This document shows, one piece after another, positions 36,776-47,753 of a stretch of DNA of 64,000 bases. Numbering within the stretch: the first letter of the stretch is position 1; every line of letters begins with the position of its first letter. The stretch comes from Streptomyces megasporus. GTDB taxonomy: Bacteria > Actinomycetota > Actinomycetes > Streptomycetales > Streptomycetaceae. The stretch lies in the NCBI RefSeq assembly GCF_000718985.1, contig NZ_JODL01000006.1, positions 124,001 through 188,000 of the forward strand. Direction: 5' to 3'. The notes beneath the pieces are model-generated. The model worked only from the letters and a program-made list of their open reading frames with translations, was not told the DNA's origin and searched no databases. The translations under genes and the position numbers were made by a program.

Positions 36776-36885
36776 GCCCCGCCCCGGCGGAGACGTTCCG
36801 TCTGCTGGACGGGCGACCGGCCCCGTGGCACGGTCGTGAAAAGATTCGAAGAAGAGCACGTACGGGCCTGGACTGAGGAGCACCG

Positions 36886-38066
36886 TTGAGCAGGTTGCGC
36901 TGGCTGACCGCGGGGGAGTCGCACGGTCCCGCACTGGTGGCGACGCTGGAGGGACTGCCCTACGGCGTGCCGATCACCACCGACATGGTGGCGGACGCGC
37001 TGGCGCGGCGGCGACTGGGCTATGGCCGCGGTGCCCGGATGAAGTTCGAGCGGGACGAGGTCACCTTCCTCGGCGGCGTCCGGCACGGGCTGACGCTGGG
37101 CTCCCCGGTGGCGATCATGATCGGGAACACCGAGTGGCCCAAGTGGGAGAAGGTGATGGCGGCCGACCCGGTGGACGAGGCCGAGCTGGCCGGACTGGCC
37201 CGCAACGCGCCGCTGACCCGGCCCCGGCCCGGCCACGCGGACCTGGCGGGGATGCAGAAGTACGGGGTGGGGGACGCCCGCCCGATCCTGGAGCGGGCCT
37301 CCGCCCGGGAGACCGCGGCCCGGGTGGCGCTGGGCACGGTGGCGCGCTCCTACCTGAAGGAGACGGCCGGCATCGAGATCGTCAGCCATGTCGTCGAACT
37401 GGGCGGAGCCAAGGCGCCGGCCGGCCTGCTGCCGAGCCCGGAGGACGTGACGCGGCTGGACGCCGACCCGGTCCGCTGCCTGGATCCGGACGCGAGCGAG
37501 GCGATGGTCGCCGAGATCGACCAGGCACACAAGGACGGTGACACCCTGGGCGGCGTCGTCGAGGTGGTGGTGCACGGGGTGCCGGTCGGGCTGGGCAGCC
37601 ATGTGCACTGGGACCGCCGGTTGGACGCCCGGCTGGCCGCGGCGCTGATGGGCATCCAGGCCATCAAGGGGGTGGAGGTCGGCGACGGCTTCGAGCTGGC
37701 GCGGGTGCCGGGCTCCCGGGCGCACGACGAGATCGTGCCGACCGGGGACGGGATCCGCCGGTCCTCGGGCCGGTCGGGCGGCACCGAGGGCGGGTTGTCC
37801 ACCGGTGAGCTGCTGCGGGTGCGGGCGGCGATGAAGCCCATCGCCACCGTGCCGCGGGCGCTGGCCACGGTGGACGTGGCCAGTGGCGAGCCGGCCCGCG
37901 CCCACCACCAGCGCTCGGACGTGTGCGCGGTGCCGGCGGCCGGGATCGTGGCCGAGGCGATGGTCGCGCTGGTGCTGGCCGACGCGGTGGCGGAGAAGTT
38001 CGGCGGCGACCACGTGGCCGAGACCCGCCGCAACGTCGCCGGCTACCTGGACCACCTGGAGATCCG

Positions 38067-38070
<4 letters not shown>
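36886..38070 (+). CDS. aroC: chorismate synthase
   Basis: A 394-residue FMN-dependent enzyme that converts EPSP to chorismate. The signatures GESHGPALV near the start, [11 protein letters not shown], and the [12 protein letters not shown] region are present, with the conserved His and Arg residues. TTG start at 36886 with GAGGAG 5 nt upstream. The stop overlaps aroK as GTGA. Confidence 0.96.
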
Positions 38071-39697
<1,627 letters not shown>

Positions 39698-39790
39698 CCG
39701 CCGACCGGTAGCCGACCGCGACAACCGACCGATGGTCCGGCCGGTTTCCGGTCGGACGCCGTCCCCGCCCGCCCGGGCACTCCGCCACGT

Positions 39791-39820
39791 CCCCGGCCGT
39801 TCACACTGGGCCGGCCGGGG
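39791..39820 (+). terminator. probable terminator after aroB
   Basis: CCCCGGCC (39791-39798) pairs with GGCCGGGG (39813-39820) around a 14-nt loop, about 95 nt after the aroB stop. A TACCGT at 39825-39830 just downstream may be the -10 of the next gene. Confidence 0.5.
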
Positions 39821-39912
39821 AAGGTACCGTTCGGTGCCGGACAGACGGTGACCCCGACCGAGCCCGACCGGGCCCGCGCGGGACACCCGTACGGAAACGG
39901 AGTTGGGACCGG

Positions 39913-40830
39913 ATGCAGCAGTACGGGACGCAGCGGCCCGTCCCGCCCTCGGGCTCCGCCCAGGGGCACCCCCAGGGACACCCCCCGCACCCTCATCCCC
40001 AGGCGCACCCGCGGCACCCGCAGTCCGGCGTCCACCCCGGTTGGACGCCGCCCCAGGCGCCCCCTCCGCAGGCCCCTCCTCCGCAGACCCCGCACCGGGC
40101 ACCGTCCCCGGCTCCCGTCCCGCCGCCTCCCCACCCGCCCGCGCCGACGGCCGCGCCGCCCCGACCGACGCCCGAGGCCACCGGGCACATCCGGCTCCCG
40201 TCCGGGGCTCCGGTGCAGATACCGGGCGGCACCGACCGGGCCGTGGGCCCCGTCACGGTCGAGGCCGCGCACACCGCCGCCGTCGCCGTCCTGCTCATCG
40301 GCCCGGCCGGCGCCGGCAAGACCACCGTGGCCCGGTACTGGGCCGACCACCGCCGGGTGCCCACCGCGCACATCAGCCTGGACGACGTCCGCGAATGGGT
40401 GCGCTCCGGCTTCGCCGACCCCCAGTCCGGCTGGAACGAGCACTCCGAGGCGCAGTACCGCCTGGCCCGCCGCACCTGCGGCTTCGCCGCCCGGAACTTC
40501 CTGGCCAACGGCATCTCCTGCATCCTCGACGACGCCGTCTTCCCCGACCGGCCCGCCATCGGCCTCGGTGGCTGGAAGCGCCACGTCGGGCCGGGGCTGA
40601 TCCCCATCGTGCTGCTGCCCGGCCTGGAGGTCGTCCTGGAGCGCAACGCCGAGCGCACCGGCAACCGTCGGCTCTCCGACGAGGAGGTCGCCCGCATCCA
40701 CGGGCGGATGGCGGGCTGGTACGGCTCCGGCCTGCCGATCATCGACAACTCCCGACAGGACGTGGCGACCACCGCCCGGCTGCTGGACGAGGCGGTGGCC
40801 CGCAGCCTCGCCAGCCCGCCGAGCTGGTAG
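39913..40830 (+). CDS. P-loop kinase-like ATP-binding protein with Pro/His/Gln-rich N-terminus
   Basis: A 305-residue protein. Residues 1-90 are a Pro/His/Gln/Ala-rich tract with short repeats (QAPPPQ). The C-terminal part has Walker A GPAGAGKTT near residues 132-140, the kinase-like SLDDVREWV, and the ERNAERTGNRRLSDEEV arginine region typical of AAA_33/zeta-toxin-like small-molecule kinases. The substrate is unknown. It sits alone between aroB and the M24-like gene. The ATG at 39913 is preceded only weakly by purines. The disordered N-terminus may anchor it to a partner. Confidence 0.72.
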   Translation: MQQYGTQRPVPPSGSAQGHPQGHPPHPHPQAHPRHPQSGVHPGWTPPQAPPPQAPPPQTPHRAPSPAPVPPPPHPPAPTAAPPRPTPEATGHIRLPSGAPVQIPGGTDRAVGPVTVEAAHTAAVAVLLIGPAGAGKTTVARYWADHRRVPTAHISLDDVREWVRSGFADPQSGWNEHSEAQYRLARRTCGFAARNFLANGISCILDDAVFPDRPAIGLGGWKRHVGPGLIPIVLLPGLEVVLERNAERTGNRRLSDEEVARIHGRMAGWYGSGLPIIDNSRQDVATTARLLDEAVARSLASPPSW

Positions 40831-40928
40831 CCCTCCCGGCGGTCCCGCGAACGGCGCGGCGGTGCCCGGGGACGGGTCCGCACCGCCCGTCCGGACGTGT
40901 CGGAACGGCTTCCGCCCGCCGCTCTGCG

Positions 40929-40934
40929 TAGGCT
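40929..40934 (+). promoter_or_regulatory. -10 box for leaderless M24-like gene mRNA
   Basis: TAGGCT ends 7 nt before the ATG at 40942, the spacing of a leaderless start. This supports 40942 over the ATG at 40897. Confidence 0.5.
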
Positions 40935-40941
40935 CGGAAGC

Positions 40942-42057
40942 ATGTCCGAGGTGCACGTGGCCCGCCGTTCACGACTGCGCGACCGATGGGTGGCGGCAGG
41001 CAACGAGGCCGCCCTGGTCTCACGGCCCGCCAACATCCGCTATCTGACCGGCCGTGCCGTCCCCGGCGCCGTCCTGCTGCTCGGGCCCGGCGACCGGGAC
41101 ACCCTGCTCAGCCCCCGGGAACCGGCCGTCGACGGACGCGCGGGGCCACCGGGGGACACCGACGGCCTGCGCCGCCTCACCCTTCCCGGCGCCGCTTCCG
41201 ACGCGGCCGTCGCCGCCGCCGAACTCGCGGCCTCGGAAGGGGCGACGACGCTGGCGGTGGAGGAGCACGACCTCACCGTGGCCCGACACCGGTCCCTGGC
41301 CGCGGCCGCGCCGAAACTGGGCCTGAGCGACCTGGGCTGCGCGGTGGAGCAGCAGCGCCTGGTCAAGGACGAGGAGGAGCTGGCGGCCCTGCGGATCGCC
41401 GCCGAGATCGCCGACCACGCCCTCGGCGAGCTGCTGGAGTCCATCCTGGTCGGCCGCACCGAACGCCATCTGGCGCTGGAGTTGGAACGACGCCTGATGG
41501 ACCACGGGGCCGACGGACCCGCCTTCCCCACCTCCGTCGCCACGGGCCGCAACTCCGGCCTGCCGGGCCACCGGCCCACCGACCGGAGGGTGGAGGAGGG
41601 CGACTTCCTCACCGTGCGGCTGGGCGCCCGCTACCGCGGCTACCGCTGCCAGCTCGGTCGGACGTTCGTGATCGGCCCCGCTCCGGCCGAATGGCAGATC
41701 GAGCTGTACGAGCTGGTCTTCGCCGCGCAGCGCGCCGGACGGGAGGCACTGGCCCCCGGCACGGAGTACCGTGAAGTCGACCGAGCGGCCCGTCAACCGC
41801 TGGAGGCGGCCGGATACGGGGAGGCGCTGGAACCCCACACCGGGCACGGAGTGGGGCTGGAAATCGGCGAGGACCCTCGGCTGTCGCCCGTGGCCATGGG
41901 TAAACTGGACGCTTGCGTGCCGGTCACCGTCGAACCGGGGGTCCACATCCCGGGGCGGGGCGGCGTCCGGATCGACGACACGCTCGTCGTCCGCCCGCAG
42001 GCGGATGGCGGACCCGAGCTACTCACCATCACGACCAAGGAACTGCTCGCCCTCTGA
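40942..42057 (+). CDS. M24-family (Xaa-Pro peptidase-like) protein, predicted inactive
   Basis: A 371-residue protein with the aminopeptidase P/prolidase layout: a creatinase-like N-domain (1-~130) and a pita-bread domain (about 145-370). The metal site is broken. Where active enzymes have the two Asp ligands, this one reads [17 protein letters not shown], with Arg226 and Gln237. The His (about 302, HTGHGVGLE) and first Glu (331, TVEPG) remain, while the second Glu is Asp345. So it probably cannot hold two metals. It precedes efp by 67 bp, as active or inactive M24 genes do in many actinobacteria. A binding or regulatory role is possible. Confidence 0.85.
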   Translation: MSEVHVARRSRLRDRWVAAGNEAALVSRPANIRYLTGRAVPGAVLLLGPGDRDTLLSPREPAVDGRAGPPGDTDGLRRLTLPGAASDAAVAAAELAASEGATTLAVEEHDLTVARHRSLAAAAPKLGLSDLGCAVEQQRLVKDEEELAALRIAAEIADHALGELLESILVGRTERHLALELERRLMDHGADGPAFPTSVATGRNSGLPGHRPTDRRVEEGDFLTVRLGARYRGYRCQLGRTFVIGPAPAEWQIELYELVFAAQRAGREALAPGTEYREVDRAARQPLEAAGYGEALEPHTGHGVGLEIGEDPRLSPVAMGKLDACVPVTVEPGVHIPGRGGVRIDDTLVVRPQADGGPELLTITTKELLAL

Positions 42058-42124
42058 CCGAACTCCGATCGGAAGGCCGTGGTTCCTGGTTCCCGCAGCA
42101 GCAGTCTCAGGAGATTCCGCGACC

Positions 42125-42691
42125 GTGGCCACCACGAACGACCTCAAGAACGGCATGGTGCTCAAGCTCGACGGGGGCCAACTCTGGTCCGTAGTCGAGT
42201 TCCAGCACGTCAAGCCCGGCAAGGGCGGCGCCTTCGTCCGCACCAAGCTCAAGAACGTGATCTCGGGCAAGGTGGTCGACAAGACCTTCAACGCCGGCAC
42301 CAAGGTGGACACGGCCACGGTCGACCGGCGGGGCATGCAGTTCTCGTACAAGGACGGTGCCGACTTCGTCTTCATGGACACCCAGACGTACGACCAACTG
42401 ACCATCTCCCCGGAGACGGTCGGCGACGCCGCCAACTACCTGCTGGAGGGCCAGGACTGCACGGTCGCCATCCACGAGGACAACCCGCTGTACATCGAGC
42501 TCCCGGCCGCCGTCGAGCTGGTCGTCGAGTACACCGAGCCGGGTGTCCAGGGCGACCGCTCCACCGGCGGCACCAAGCCCGCCCGCCTGGAGACGGGTTA
42601 CGAGATCGGCGTTCCGCTCTTCATCACCACCGGTGAGAAGATCAAGGTCGACACCCGCACCGGTGAGTACCTCGGCCGGGTGAACAGCTAA
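42125..42691 (+). CDS. efp: elongation factor P
   Basis: A 188-residue three-domain translation factor that relieves ribosomes stalled at polyproline. The domain I tip loop KPGKGGAF carries the lysine (Lys33) that is modified in some bacteria. The domain III motif [24 protein letters not shown] is complete. GTG at 42125 with AGGAG (42109-42113) 11 nt upstream, slightly long. It is followed by nusB after 2 nt. Confidence 0.96.
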   Translation: MATTNDLKNGMVLKLDGGQLWSVVEFQHVKPGKGGAFVRTKLKNVISGKVVDKTFNAGTKVDTATVDRRGMQFSYKDGADFVFMDTQTYDQLTISPETVGDAANYLLEGQDCTVAIHEDNPLYIELPAAVELVVEYTEPGVQGDRSTGGTKPARLETGYEIGVPLFITTGEKIKVDTRTGEYLGRVNS

Positions 42692-42693
42692 CC

Positions 42694-43122
42694 GTGGCAG
42701 CTCGCACCAAGGCCCGTAAACGGGCCTTCCAGATCCTGTTCGAGGCCGACCAGCGCGACAGCGCCGTGACGGCCGTGCTGGCGGACTGGATCCGGCACGC
42801 TCGAACCGACAGCCGGCAGCCGCCGGTCGGCGAGTACACGATGCAGTTGGTCGAGGGGTACGCGGAACACGCCGACCGGATTGACGAGCTGATCTCCACC
42901 TACTCCGTCGGCTGGACCCTGGACCGGATGCCGGCCGTGGACCGCAACCTGCTGCGCCTCGCCACGTACGAGTTGATCTGGGAGGACGGGGTTCCCGACG
43001 CCGTGGTGATCGACGAGGCGGTGCAGTTGGCCAAGGAGTTCTCCACGGACGACTCCCCGTCCTTCGTCAATGGTCTGTTGGGGCGCCTGAAGGAGCTCAA
43101 GCCCTCGCTGAGGCACGTCTGA
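42694..43122 (+). CDS. nusB: transcription antitermination factor NusB
   Basis: A 142-residue all-helical protein starting ARTKARKRAFQILFEAD, which binds boxA RNA and NusE for rRNA antitermination. The C-terminal VDRNLLRLATYEL and VINEAV-like segments are typical. Start GTG two nt after the efp stop, so they are cotranscribed. The unit ends at the 17-bp hairpin at 43158-43194. Confidence 0.95.
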   Translation: MAARTKARKRAFQILFEADQRDSAVTAVLADWIRHARTDSRQPPVGEYTMQLVEGYAEHADRIDELISTYSVGWTLDRMPAVDRNLLRLATYELIWEDGVPDAVVIDEAVQLAKEFSTDDSPSFVNGLLGRLKELKPSLRHV

Positions 43123-43157
43123 GCGTCCGGCACGCACACGCGCGAAAACCGAAACAC

Positions 43158-43194
43158 GGTGGGGTCCGGGACACGAGGTGTCCCGGACCCCACC
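43158..43194 (+). terminator. efp-nusB terminator
   Basis: A perfect 17-bp stem (43158-43174 with 43178-43194) with loop GAG lies 36 nt after nusB. Confidence 0.85.
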
Positions 43195-43266
43195 GCGTCT
43201 GTCGGGGGTCCTTCGAGCCCCCGGACTTCCCCAGGGCCGTGGGGGAACTCCGTGGGCCACGGCGAA

Positions 43267-43311
43267 CCGCCACCGGCCGGGCCCTCTCTCGGGACCCGGC
43301 CGGTGGCGGTA
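43267..43311 (-). terminator. bldD terminator
   Basis: A perfect 16-bp stem (43267-43282 with 43296-43311) encloses a 13-nt loop; on the - strand it lies 60 nt after the bldD stop. It also backs up the nusB terminator. Confidence 0.75.
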
Positions 43312-43370
43312 CGTTTCTGCGGTTCTTCGAAAGTGTGTGACGGACTCCGCGGCCGCTCGGCCGAGAGCCC

Positions 43371-43871
43371 TCAGGCCTCCTCGTGCTGGACCGCGCGTCG
43401 CGCGTCGGCGCCGAGCACGCCCCAACTGATGAGCTGCTCGGTCAGCACCGACGGCGACTGGTCGTAGATGACGGCGAGAGTGCGCAGGTCGTCCTGGCGG
43501 ATCGACAGCACCTTGCCGTTGTAGTCGCCGCGCTGGCTCTGGATCGTCGCGGCGTACCGCTGCAGCGGGCCCGCCTTCTCGGAGGGCACGTGGGCCAGAC
43601 GCTCCAGGTCCAGGACGAGTTTCGGCGGCGGCTCGGCGGCCCCGCCGGGCGTGCTGCCCGGCAGGAGCTCCTGCACCGGGACGCCGTAGAAGTCCGCCAA
43701 CTCGGCGAGGCGCTGCACGGTCACGGCACGGTCACCGCGCTCGTACGAGCCCACCACGACCGCCTTCCAACGGCCCTGGGACTTCTCCTCGACACCGTGG
43801 AGGGAGAGGCCCTGCTGGGTGCGGATGGCCCGGAGCTTGGCTCCGAGCTGTTTGGCGTATTCGCTGGACAT
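43371..43871 (-). CDS. bldD: developmental master regulator BldD
   Basis: A 166-residue repressor of sporulation genes. The N-terminal helix-turn-helix (about 10-65) is of the Xre type. The C-terminal domain carries the complete cyclic-di-GMP signature: Arg114-Gly-Asp116 and Arg125-Gln-Asp-Asp128. In Streptomyces, tetrameric c-di-GMP bridges two BldD C-domains so that the dimer binds DNA and holds cells in vegetative growth. The start has GGGGAG upstream. Two BldD-like boxes overlie its own promoter, consistent with autorepression. It is convergent with nusB and divergent from pyrR. Confidence 0.97.
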   Translation of the reverse strand: MSSEYAKQLGAKLRAIRTQQGLSLHGVEEKSQGRWKAVVVGSYERGDRAVTVQRLAELADFYGVPVQELLPGSTPGGAAEPPPKLVLDLERLAHVPSEKAGPLQRYAATIQSQRGDYNGKVLSIRQDDLRTLAVIYDQSPSVLTEQLISWGVLGADARRAVQHEEA

Positions 43872-43896
43872 ATGGCTCCCCGGGGGACGTCTTCGT

Positions 43897-43924
43897 AACT
43901 CATTGTGATGTTACGCAGCGTAAT
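43897..43924 (-). promoter_or_regulatory. BldD auto-operator (two boxes)
   Basis: TTACGCAGCGTAA (43912-43924) matches the BldD consensus TNACNC(A/T)GNGTNA fully. TAACTCATTGTGA (43897-43909) matches with one mismatch. The first covers the spacer and part of the -10 of the bldD promoter; the second covers the start-site region. Confidence 0.85.
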
Positions 43925-43937
43925 GTCGGGCGTCAAG
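43909..43937 (-). promoter_or_regulatory. bldD promoter
   Basis: Read on the - strand: -35 TTGACG (43937-43932), 17-nt spacer, -10 TAACAT (43914-43909). This is the best consensus promoter in the window. The transcript leader would be about 30 nt. Confidence 0.8.
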
Positions 43938-44027
43938 CCGAACGGAGCCATACCGGGGGCACCGGGCGGGAGCACCGGACGCGCCCGTTCCGCACCGAGC
44001 CCCGGCGGGCGCACCCGGACGGGCCTG

Positions 44028-44033
44028 GTACCG
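44028..44033 (+). promoter_or_regulatory. candidate -10 of the pyr operon
   Basis: TACCGT would set the transcription start near 44040 and so produce a leader of about 60 nt that contains the whole PyrR-type hairpin. Confidence 0.4.
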
Positions 44034-44051
44034 TTGGCGACGCACCAGTCC

Positions 44052-44092
44052 GACTCCTTTAAGGCCCGTCCCGTGAGGCGGGGAAGGAGGTC
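44052..44092 (+). promoter_or_regulatory. PyrR-binding leader hairpin over the pyrR ribosome binding site
   Basis: A hairpin has the inner stem CCCG/CGGG (44065-44068 with 44079-44082) capped by TCCCGTGAGG, which fits the PyrR-binding consensus (UCC-N-GNGAGG). An outer stem pairs CTCCTT (44054-44059) with AAGGAG (44084-44089), and the latter is the Shine-Dalgarno of pyrR. PyrR bound to UMP would stabilise the fold and hide the ribosome binding site. This is the translational control proposed for mycobacterial pyr operons. Confidence 0.7.
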
Positions 44093-44100
44093 CGTTCCGC

Positions 44101-44703
44101 ATGAACGGCGACAACAGCACCGACGACGACAACACCGGCGAAACCGCTCCGGCACGCCCCGTTCTGGAGGCGCCGGACATCGCCCGGGTCCTGACCCGCA
44201 TCGCCCACGAGATCGTCGAGCGCGCCAAGGGCGCCGACGACGTGGTCCTCCTCGGCATCCCCACCCGCGGCACGCACCTGGCCCGGCGGCTGGGCGCCAA
44301 GCTGGAGGAGATCACCGGGCGCCCCCTGCCGGTCGGCTCGCTCGACATCACCATGTACCGCGACGATCTGCGGATGCGCCCGGCCCGCGCCCTGGCCCGC
44401 ACCGAGATCCCGGCCGAGGGCATCGACGGGCGACTGGTCGTCCTGGTCGACGACGTCCTCTTCTCGGGCCGCACCATCCGGGCCGCCCTCGACGCGCTGA
44501 ACGACATCGGCCGCCCCCGCGCCGTGCAGCTCGCGGTTCTCGTCGACCGCGGCCACCGCGAACTGCCGATCCGCGCCGACTACGTCGGCAAGAACCTCCC
44601 CACCTCGCTGCGGGAGACGGTCAAGGTCCGGCTCACCGAGGAGGACGGCCGCGACGGCGTGCTCCTGGGCGTCCGCGGGACCACCCCGGCCGGCGAGCGG
44701 TAG
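44101..44703 (+). CDS. pyrR: pyrimidine operon regulator/uracil phosphoribosyltransferase PyrR
   Basis: A 200-residue PRT-fold protein. The PRPP loop [14 protein letters not shown], the basic region [13 protein letters not shown], and [20 protein letters not shown] are all family features. It binds a leader hairpin in pyr mRNA when UMP is high and can also make UMP from uracil. The first ~20 residues are Asp/Thr-rich and extra to the core. ATG at 44101 follows AAGGAGG with a 10-nt spacer. First gene of the pyr operon. Confidence 0.96.
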   Translation: MNGDNSTDDDNTGETAPARPVLEAPDIARVLTRIAHEIVERAKGADDVVLLGIPTRGTHLARRLGAKLEEITGRPLPVGSLDITMYRDDLRMRPARALARTEIPAEGIDGRLVVLVDDVLFSGRTIRAALDALNDIGRPRAVQLAVLVDRGHRELPIRADYVGKNLPTSLRETVKVRLTEEDGRDGVLLGVRGTTPAGER

Positions 44704-44738
44704 CGCCCCTCGCACACCCCGCCCGGGCCCGCGCCCGG

Positions 44739-44772
44739 GCGCCCCGGATCCCGCCCGCGCGGGACCCGGCGC
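44739..44772 (+). terminator. imperfect hairpin between pyrR and pyrB
   Basis: Segments GCGCC/CGG/TCCCG pair with CGGGA/CCG/GCGC, with two small mismatches, in the 118-bp gap. It might attenuate readthrough into pyrB. The evidence is base pairing only. Confidence 0.3.
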
Positions 44773-44821
44773 ACCCACGTGCGCGGGCGCCGCCCGCCCC
44801 ACCATCCACGGAAGGCAACAG

Positions 44822-45820
44822 ATGAAGCGCCACCTCATCTCGGCCGCCGACCTCACCCGCGACGACGCCGTCCTGATCCTGGACACCGCCGAGGAGCTGG
44901 CCCGGGTCGCCGACCGGACGATCAGGAAGCTGCCGACCCTGCGCGGTCGCACCGTCGTCAACCTCTTCTTCGAGGACTCCACCCGCACCCGGATCTCGTT
45001 CGAGGCCGCCGCCAAGAGGCTCTCCGCCGACGTCATCAACTTCTCCGCCAAGGGCTCGTCGGTCTCCAAGGGCGAGTCCCTCAAGGACACCGCGCTGACC
45101 CTGGAGGCGATGGGCGCCGACGCCGTCGTGATACGGCACCACGACTCCGGGGCCCCGCACCGGCTGGCCACCTCCGGCTGGATCGGCGGCTCGGTCGTCA
45201 ACGCCGGCGACGGCACCCACGAGCACCCCACCCAGGCACTGCTGGACGCCTTCACCCTGCGCCGCCGGCTGGTCGGCGGAGCCGACGGGGGAGTGGGACG
45301 GGACCTGGCGGGACGCCGGGTCACCATCGTCGGCGACATCCTGCACAGCCGCGTCGCCCGCTCCGGCGTCCACCTGCTCACCACGCTCGGCGCCGAGGTC
45401 ACCCTGGTCGCCCCGCCCACCCTGGTGCCGATCGGCGCGGGGAGGTGGCCGTGCGAGGTCTCCTACGACCTGGACGCGGTGCTGCCCAAGTCCGACGCGG
45501 TGATGATGCTGCGCGTCCAGCGCGAGCGGATGCAGGCGGCCTTCTTCCCCACCGAGCGCGAGTACGCCCGCCGCTACGGCCTGGACGGCCGGCGCATGGC
45601 GCGGATGCCCGACCACGCCGTCGTGATGCACCCCGGCCCGATGAACCGCGGCATGGAGATCACCGCCGAGGTCGCCGACTCCGACCGCTGCACGGCGGTG
45701 GAGCAGGTGGCCAACGGCGTCAGCATCCGGATGGCCGTCCTCTACCTGCTGCTGAGCGGCGCCGAGTCCGCCGTCGGCACCCCCGCACCCACCCCCACCC
45801 GCTCCGAGGAGACCGAGTGA
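44822..45820 (+). CDS. pyrB: aspartate carbamoyltransferase catalytic subunit
   Basis: A 332-residue enzyme that condenses carbamoyl phosphate and aspartate. The carbamoyl-phosphate loop [12 protein letters not shown], the catalytic-loop Ser/Lys in [21 protein letters not shown], and [11 protein letters not shown] are present. No regulatory subunit (PyrI) gene is nearby. ATG with GGAAGG upstream. Its stop overlaps pyrC (GTGA). Confidence 0.96.
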   Translation: MKRHLISAADLTRDDAVLILDTAEELARVADRTIRKLPTLRGRTVVNLFFEDSTRTRISFEAAAKRLSADVINFSAKGSSVSKGESLKDTALTLEAMGADAVVIRHHDSGAPHRLATSGWIGGSVVNAGDGTHEHPTQALLDAFTLRRRLVGGADGGVGRDLAGRRVTIVGDILHSRVARSGVHLLTTLGAEVTLVAPPTLVPIGAGRWPCEVSYDLDAVLPKSDAVMMLRVQRERMQAAFFPTEREYARRYGLDGRRMARMPDHAVVMHPGPMNRGMEITAEVADSDRCTAVEQVANGVSIRMAVLYLLLSGAESAVGTPAPTPTRSEETE

Positions 45821-47109
45821 GCACCGACACCCACCTGATCCGCGGCGCGAGGATCCTCGGCGGCGAGCCCGCCGACGTACGGATCGCCGACGGGACCGTC
45901 GCCGAGATCGGCACCGGCCTGACGCCCGACGGGGCCGAGGTGATCGAGGCCGACGGGCAGATCCTGCTGCCGGGCCTGGTGGATCTCCACACCCACCTGC
46001 GCGAACCCGGCCGCGAGGACTCCGAGACCGTCCTGACCGGCACCCGCGCCGCCGCGGCCGGCGGCTACACCGCCGTCCACGCCATGGCCAACACCTTCCC
46101 CGTGGCCGACACCGCCGGTGTGGTCGAGCAGGTCTGGCGGCTGGGGAAGGAGTCCGGCTACTGCGACGTACAGCCCGTGGGCGCCGTCACCATCGGCCTG
46201 GAGGGCAAGCAGCTCGCCGAACTGGGCGCGATGCACGACTCGGCCGCCTCGGTGCGGGTCTTCTCCGACGACGGCAAGTGCGTGGACGACGCGGTGATCA
46301 TGCGCCGGGCGCTGGAGTACGTCAAAGCCTTCGACGGCGTCGTCGCCCAGCACGCCCAGGAGCCCCGGCTCACCGAGGGCGCGCAGATGAACGAGGGCGT
46401 GGTCTCCGCCGAACTGGGGCTGGGCGGCTGGCCCGCCGTCGCCGAGGAGGCCATCATCGCCCGTGACGTGCTGCTGGCCGCGCACGTCGACTCCCGGCTG
46501 CACATCTGCCACCTGTCCACCGCCGGATCGGTGGAGATCGTGCGCTGGGCCAAGTCCAAGGGCTGGAACGTCACCGCCGAGGTCACCCCGCACCACCTGC
46601 TGCTCACCGACGAGCTGGTGCGCTCCTACGACCCCGTCTACAAGGTGAACCCGCCGCTGCGCACCGAAGCCGACGTCATGGCCCTGCGCGAGGCGCTGGC
46701 CGACGGCACCATCGACTGCGTCGCCACCGACCACGCCCCGCACCCGCACGAGGACAAGGACTGCGAGTGGGGCGCCGCCGCCATGGGCATGCTCGGCCTG
46801 GAGACCGCCCTCTCCGTCGTCCAGCACACCATGGTCGACACCGGCCTGCTGGACTGGGCGGGCGTCGCCGACCGGATGTCCTTCCGGCCCGCGGCCATCG
46901 GCCGTCTCGCCGGCCACGGACGGCCCGTCTCGGTGGGCGAGCCCGCCAATCTCACCCTGGTCGATCCGTCTTACCGTGGAGCGGTGGATTCCGCGCGCTT
47001 CGCGTCCCGCAGCCGCAACACCCCTTACCAGGGCCGCGAACTGCCGGGCCGCGTCACGCACACCTTCCTGCGCGGCAGGGCGACAGTCATGGACGGAAAG
47101 CTCGTATGA
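45817..47109 (+). CDS. pyrC: dihydroorotase
   Basis: A 430-residue class I amidohydrolase. The metal motif [25 protein letters not shown] and the catalytic DHAPH are present. It closes carbamoyl aspartate to dihydroorotate. Unlike classical class I enzymes with a carboxylated lysine, the bridging ligand could not be fixed by eye. Coupled by 4-nt overlaps to pyrB before it and the membrane-protein gene after it. Confidence 0.95.
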   Translation: MSTDTHLIRGARILGGEPADVRIADGTVAEIGTGLTPDGAEVIEADGQILLPGLVDLHTHLREPGREDSETVLTGTRAAAAGGYTAVHAMANTFPVADTAGVVEQVWRLGKESGYCDVQPVGAVTIGLEGKQLAELGAMHDSAASVRVFSDDGKCVDDAVIMRRALEYVKAFDGVVAQHAQEPRLTEGAQMNEGVVSAELGLGGWPAVAEEAIIARDVLLAAHVDSRLHICHLSTAGSVEIVRWAKSKGWNVTAEVTPHHLLLTDELVRSYDPVYKVNPPLRTEADVMALREALADGTIDCVATDHAPHPHEDKDCEWGAAAMGMLGLETALSVVQHTMVDTGLLDWAGVADRMSFRPAAIGRLAGHGRPVSVGEPANLTLVDPSYRGAVDSARFASRSRNTPYQGRELPGRVTHTFLRGRATVMDGKLV

Positions 47110-47753
47110 ACCTCACACCGGCGTCTTACGCCGCCCGGTACACCGCCGCCCCCGAGTCACAGCAGGTGACGGACTGGGGAGAACGCATCGCCTGGGTGAT
47201 CGGACTCGCGCTGTTCGTCGCGCTGCTGTACTGGCTGATGCGCGAGGGCTGGAAGTGGCGGGCGGTCCTCCAGTCCGACCTGCCCGAACTCCCGCAGGCC
47301 CCCGCCGAACCGGGCGAGCCGAGGCTGACCATGACCGGCCGCTACCACGGCTCCACCACGGCGGGGCAGTGGCTCGACCGGATCGTCGCCCACGGCCTGG
47401 GCGCCCGCAGCCGGGTCGAGCTGACCCTCACCGAGCGCGGCGTGGACGTCGTGCGTCCCGGCGCGACCGACTTCTTCATCCCGGCCGACCGGCTGCGCGA
47501 CGCCCGGCTCGACAAGGGCATCGCGGGCAAGGTGCTCACCGAGGACGGCCTGCTGGTGATCACCTGGGAGCACGGCGGGAAACTGCTGGACTCCGGCTTC
47601 CGCTCCGACCGCGCCGCCGAACACGTCGCCTGGCGGGACGCGCTCCGAGCGATGTCCACCGGGCCGTCCGCCGGGCCCGCCGGCTCCACAGAAGACCCTC
47701 ACGGCACCACCGACGCTGCCGCCACCACGCATCATGAGGAAGGCGCACGATGA
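47106..47753 (+). CDS. uncharacterised PH-like membrane protein inside the pyr operon
   Basis: A 215-residue protein with one transmembrane segment at about 28-45 and a cytoplasmic domain (about 70-190) whose alternating pattern ([40 protein letters not shown]) suggests a PH-like beta-barrel. The Ser/Thr/His C-terminus is low complexity. It overlaps pyrC by 4 nt upstream and carA by 4 nt downstream, so it is translated with the operon. The role is unknown; a transport or membrane-tethering function for pyrimidine enzymes is only a guess. Confidence 0.75.
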   Translation: MNLTPASYAARYTAAPESQQVTDWGERIAWVIGLALFVALLYWLMREGWKWRAVLQSDLPELPQAPAEPGEPRLTMTGRYHGSTTAGQWLDRIVAHGLGARSRVELTLTERGVDVVRPGATDFFIPADRLRDARLDKGIAGKVLTEDGLLVITWEHGGKLLDSGFRSDRAAEHVAWRDALRAMSTGPSAGPAGSTEDPHGTTDAAATTHHEEGAR

